The notes under the pieces: model-generated | The model's database searches: none | Told to the model about the DNA's origin: nothing | The model's input: the letters and a program-made list of their open reading frames with translations, nothing else | Shown: positions 21,043-22,095 of the stretch, one piece after another | How the letters are laid out: each line of letters begins with the position of its first letter | How positions within the stretch are numbered: the stretch's first letter is position 1 | Program-made: the position numbers and the translations under genes | IMG/VR virus record: IMGVR_UViG_3300031599_000748 | Location: 1 to 22,095 of that record | Source of the DNA: a virus | DNA length: 22,095 nucleotides | Direction: 5' to 3' (one strand)

Positions 21043-22095
21043 TTATCTAAAAGATATATTTCTAATTGCTTCTAAAGTAGCTTCGTGCTCTAACGTAGCT
21101 TCATCTTTTTGGTCAAGCGTTGATTCATCGTTTTCGCTATTAATAATAGATAAAATTGTATGCTCGGAAGGTCCACGTCCATTACTCCAATCATCTACAA
21201 CTTCATCTGCTATTTTTTGAATTTCGTTGTCTGCTATTGGAAATGTTATGTTTCGATCAGTGATTGCACTAACTACTTCATCATACCAAGACTCGATCGC
21301 GGCTTGATTATGTTCGTCTGTGTCTTCATTAGCTTCGTCATGAACGTCGTCCCACATATCAGCCATTTCAGGATGTTTTTTTACAAATTCGTCTTTTCCC
21401 ATTTCCTGTGCATCTTGATGTATATCTGACATTGCACCTTCGTTTTCCATCTCTTGTGGAGCAGATACACCTGAAAGTTCTGCTAGCCTTGCAAGTTCAG
21501 CATTAGCTTCTTTGCTTTTGCCTGTAATACTATAAGAAGTATCAGCTTCGTCAGTATCTTCTTCGTCATCATCATCACGCTGTGCAATCGCTTGGCTCAT
21601 TGGCTCTTCTTTATTGCCATCATTGTCTAAGTCTGGAAAGTCTGGCTTTGGTGCATCTTTACCTGTCTTTTCAGCAAGTGCGGCATATAACTCATCTTTA
21701 ATAGATTCAATTTGTGCATCTAAATCATCTTCAGTTGCTTCGTAGCTTGATTCTGATTTTGGCATCCACCAGTCGCCGCCTTCATCATCACAATCGTGAC
21801 TGCAATCTGATGTGGGCTTGTGCATTTCATCACCACAGTCTTTACATACCATTGTTTCATCCATGCCGCCTTCAACTGCTATTGGATTGTCGCCATCAGC
21901 TGCCGGTGCATATTGACCTTTCTCACGGTTGATGCCGCCAGCTAAGTCACGTGTCATTGTTTGTGTATCAAAATACTGTTCATCTGGCTCAGTTGTTGAA
22001 GCACTAAATCCGCCGCTCATGTCTTCATCAGCTTCGTCATCCTTTGGATTCATTTGTGGCATATCATCCATTGGACTATCTGTTGGTCCGTCCAT
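21043..22095 (-). CDS. Acidic low-complexity protein, probably virion-associated, 5' end not certain
   Basis: At least 350 residues are visible. The first codon read is an ATG at the very edge of the window, so the true start may lie beyond it. The protein is rich in Asp and Glu. It contains a four-Cys cluster (Cys84, Cys87, Cys98, Cys102) that could hold a zinc ion, and a DLDNDGNKEE loop at about 155-164 that resembles an EF-hand/dockerin-type calcium loop. The C-terminal ~90 residues look folded and helical (NQAAIESWYDEVVSAI, EIQKIADEVVDDW). Similar acidic proteins with this Asp-rich loop occur among marine phage structural proteins as I recall. Gene position before the terminase and the following terminator fit a late gene. 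Function unknown. Confidence 0.7.
   Translation of the reverse strand: MDGPTDSPMDDMPQMNPKDDEADEDMSGGFSASTTEPDEQYFDTQTMTRDLAGGINREKGQYAPAADGDNPIAVEGGMDETMVCKDCGDEMHKPTSDCSHDCDDEGGDWWMPKSESSYEATEDDLDAQIESIKDELYAALAEKTGKDAPKPDFPDLDNDGNKEEPMSQAIAQRDDDDEEDTDEADTSYSITGKSKEANAELARLAELSGVSAPQEMENEGAMSDIHQDAQEMGKDEFVKKHPEMADMWDDVHDEANEDTDEHNQAAIESWYDEVVSAITDRNITFPIADNEIQKIADEVVDDWSNGRGPSEHTILSIINSENDESTLDQKDEATLEHEATLEAIRNISFR

Noticed and set aside
1-22095. Plus-strand reading frames of 60-159 codons across the window
   Set aside because: All lie opposite well-supported minus-strand genes, lack RBSs and recognisable domains, and look like shadows.
1-22095. tRNA genes, rRNA, insertion sequences, CRISPR arrays or attachment sites
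   Set aside because: None seen. The gaps are too short (longest 153 bases), and no cloverleaf, transposase or spaced-repeat pattern was found by eye.

Overview
The window is AT-rich, gene-dense and coded entirely on the minus strand, so transcription runs from high to low coordinates. Genes are short, abut or overlap by 1-40 bases, and carry typical bacteriophage hallmarks. UvsW, UvsX, a UvsY-like protein, gp32 and the gp17 large terminase together identify a T4-like myovirus. The auxiliary genes (GTP cyclohydrolase I, a YhhQ-type transporter, KdsA, 2OG-Fe(II) oxygenase, many glycosyltransferases) are of the kind found in marine T4-like phages of cyanobacteria and SAR11-type hosts. The host cannot be told from the sequence.

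Layout in the direction of transcription. (1) 22095-16646, packaging and structural block: an acidic, incompletely visible protein, a strong terminator, a 2OG-Fe(II) oxygenase, the large terminase and a 660-residue probable structural protein. Late-promoter-like TAAATA elements lie here. (2) 16606-13632, recombination block: a consensus sigma-70 promoter, gp32, a hairpin, uvsX, a small conserved-looking gene and a uvsY-like gene. (3) 13632-6364, a 7.3-kb glycan island between uvsY and the uvsW group: two related GT-A enzymes, a GT8-like enzyme, a methyltransferase, a nucleotidyltransferase-cupin fusion and four diverged copies of one GT-B-like family. (4) 6381-1261, a second unit with its own consensus promoter: a 411-residue unknown, uvsW, an unknown, a cupin, a YhhQ-like transporter, a histone-H1-like lysine-rich protein and a methyltransferase. 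(5) 1274-1, a third unit with a perfect consensus promoter: folE (TTG start), a small basic ORF and kdsA, which runs off the window.

How the parts may work together. gp32, UvsX, UvsY and UvsW form the T4-type recombination-dependent replication set, and gp17 packages the product. FolE and the YhhQ-like transporter fit acquisition of 7-deazaguanine precursors. KdsA makes the Kdo precursor, and the four GT-B-like paralogs have motifs reminiscent of KpsS/KpsC capsule Kdo transferases. This suggests, but does not prove, a phage-encoded programme that modifies a glycan of the host surface, the virion or the DNA.

The most interesting leads are the glycan island with its paralog series, an intrinsic-terminator-like structure inside uvsY, an A10 tract that could fuse a small basic ORF to KdsA, promoters placed so that transcripts would start at the start codon, and an internal promoter-plus-RBS start inside the large structural gene.
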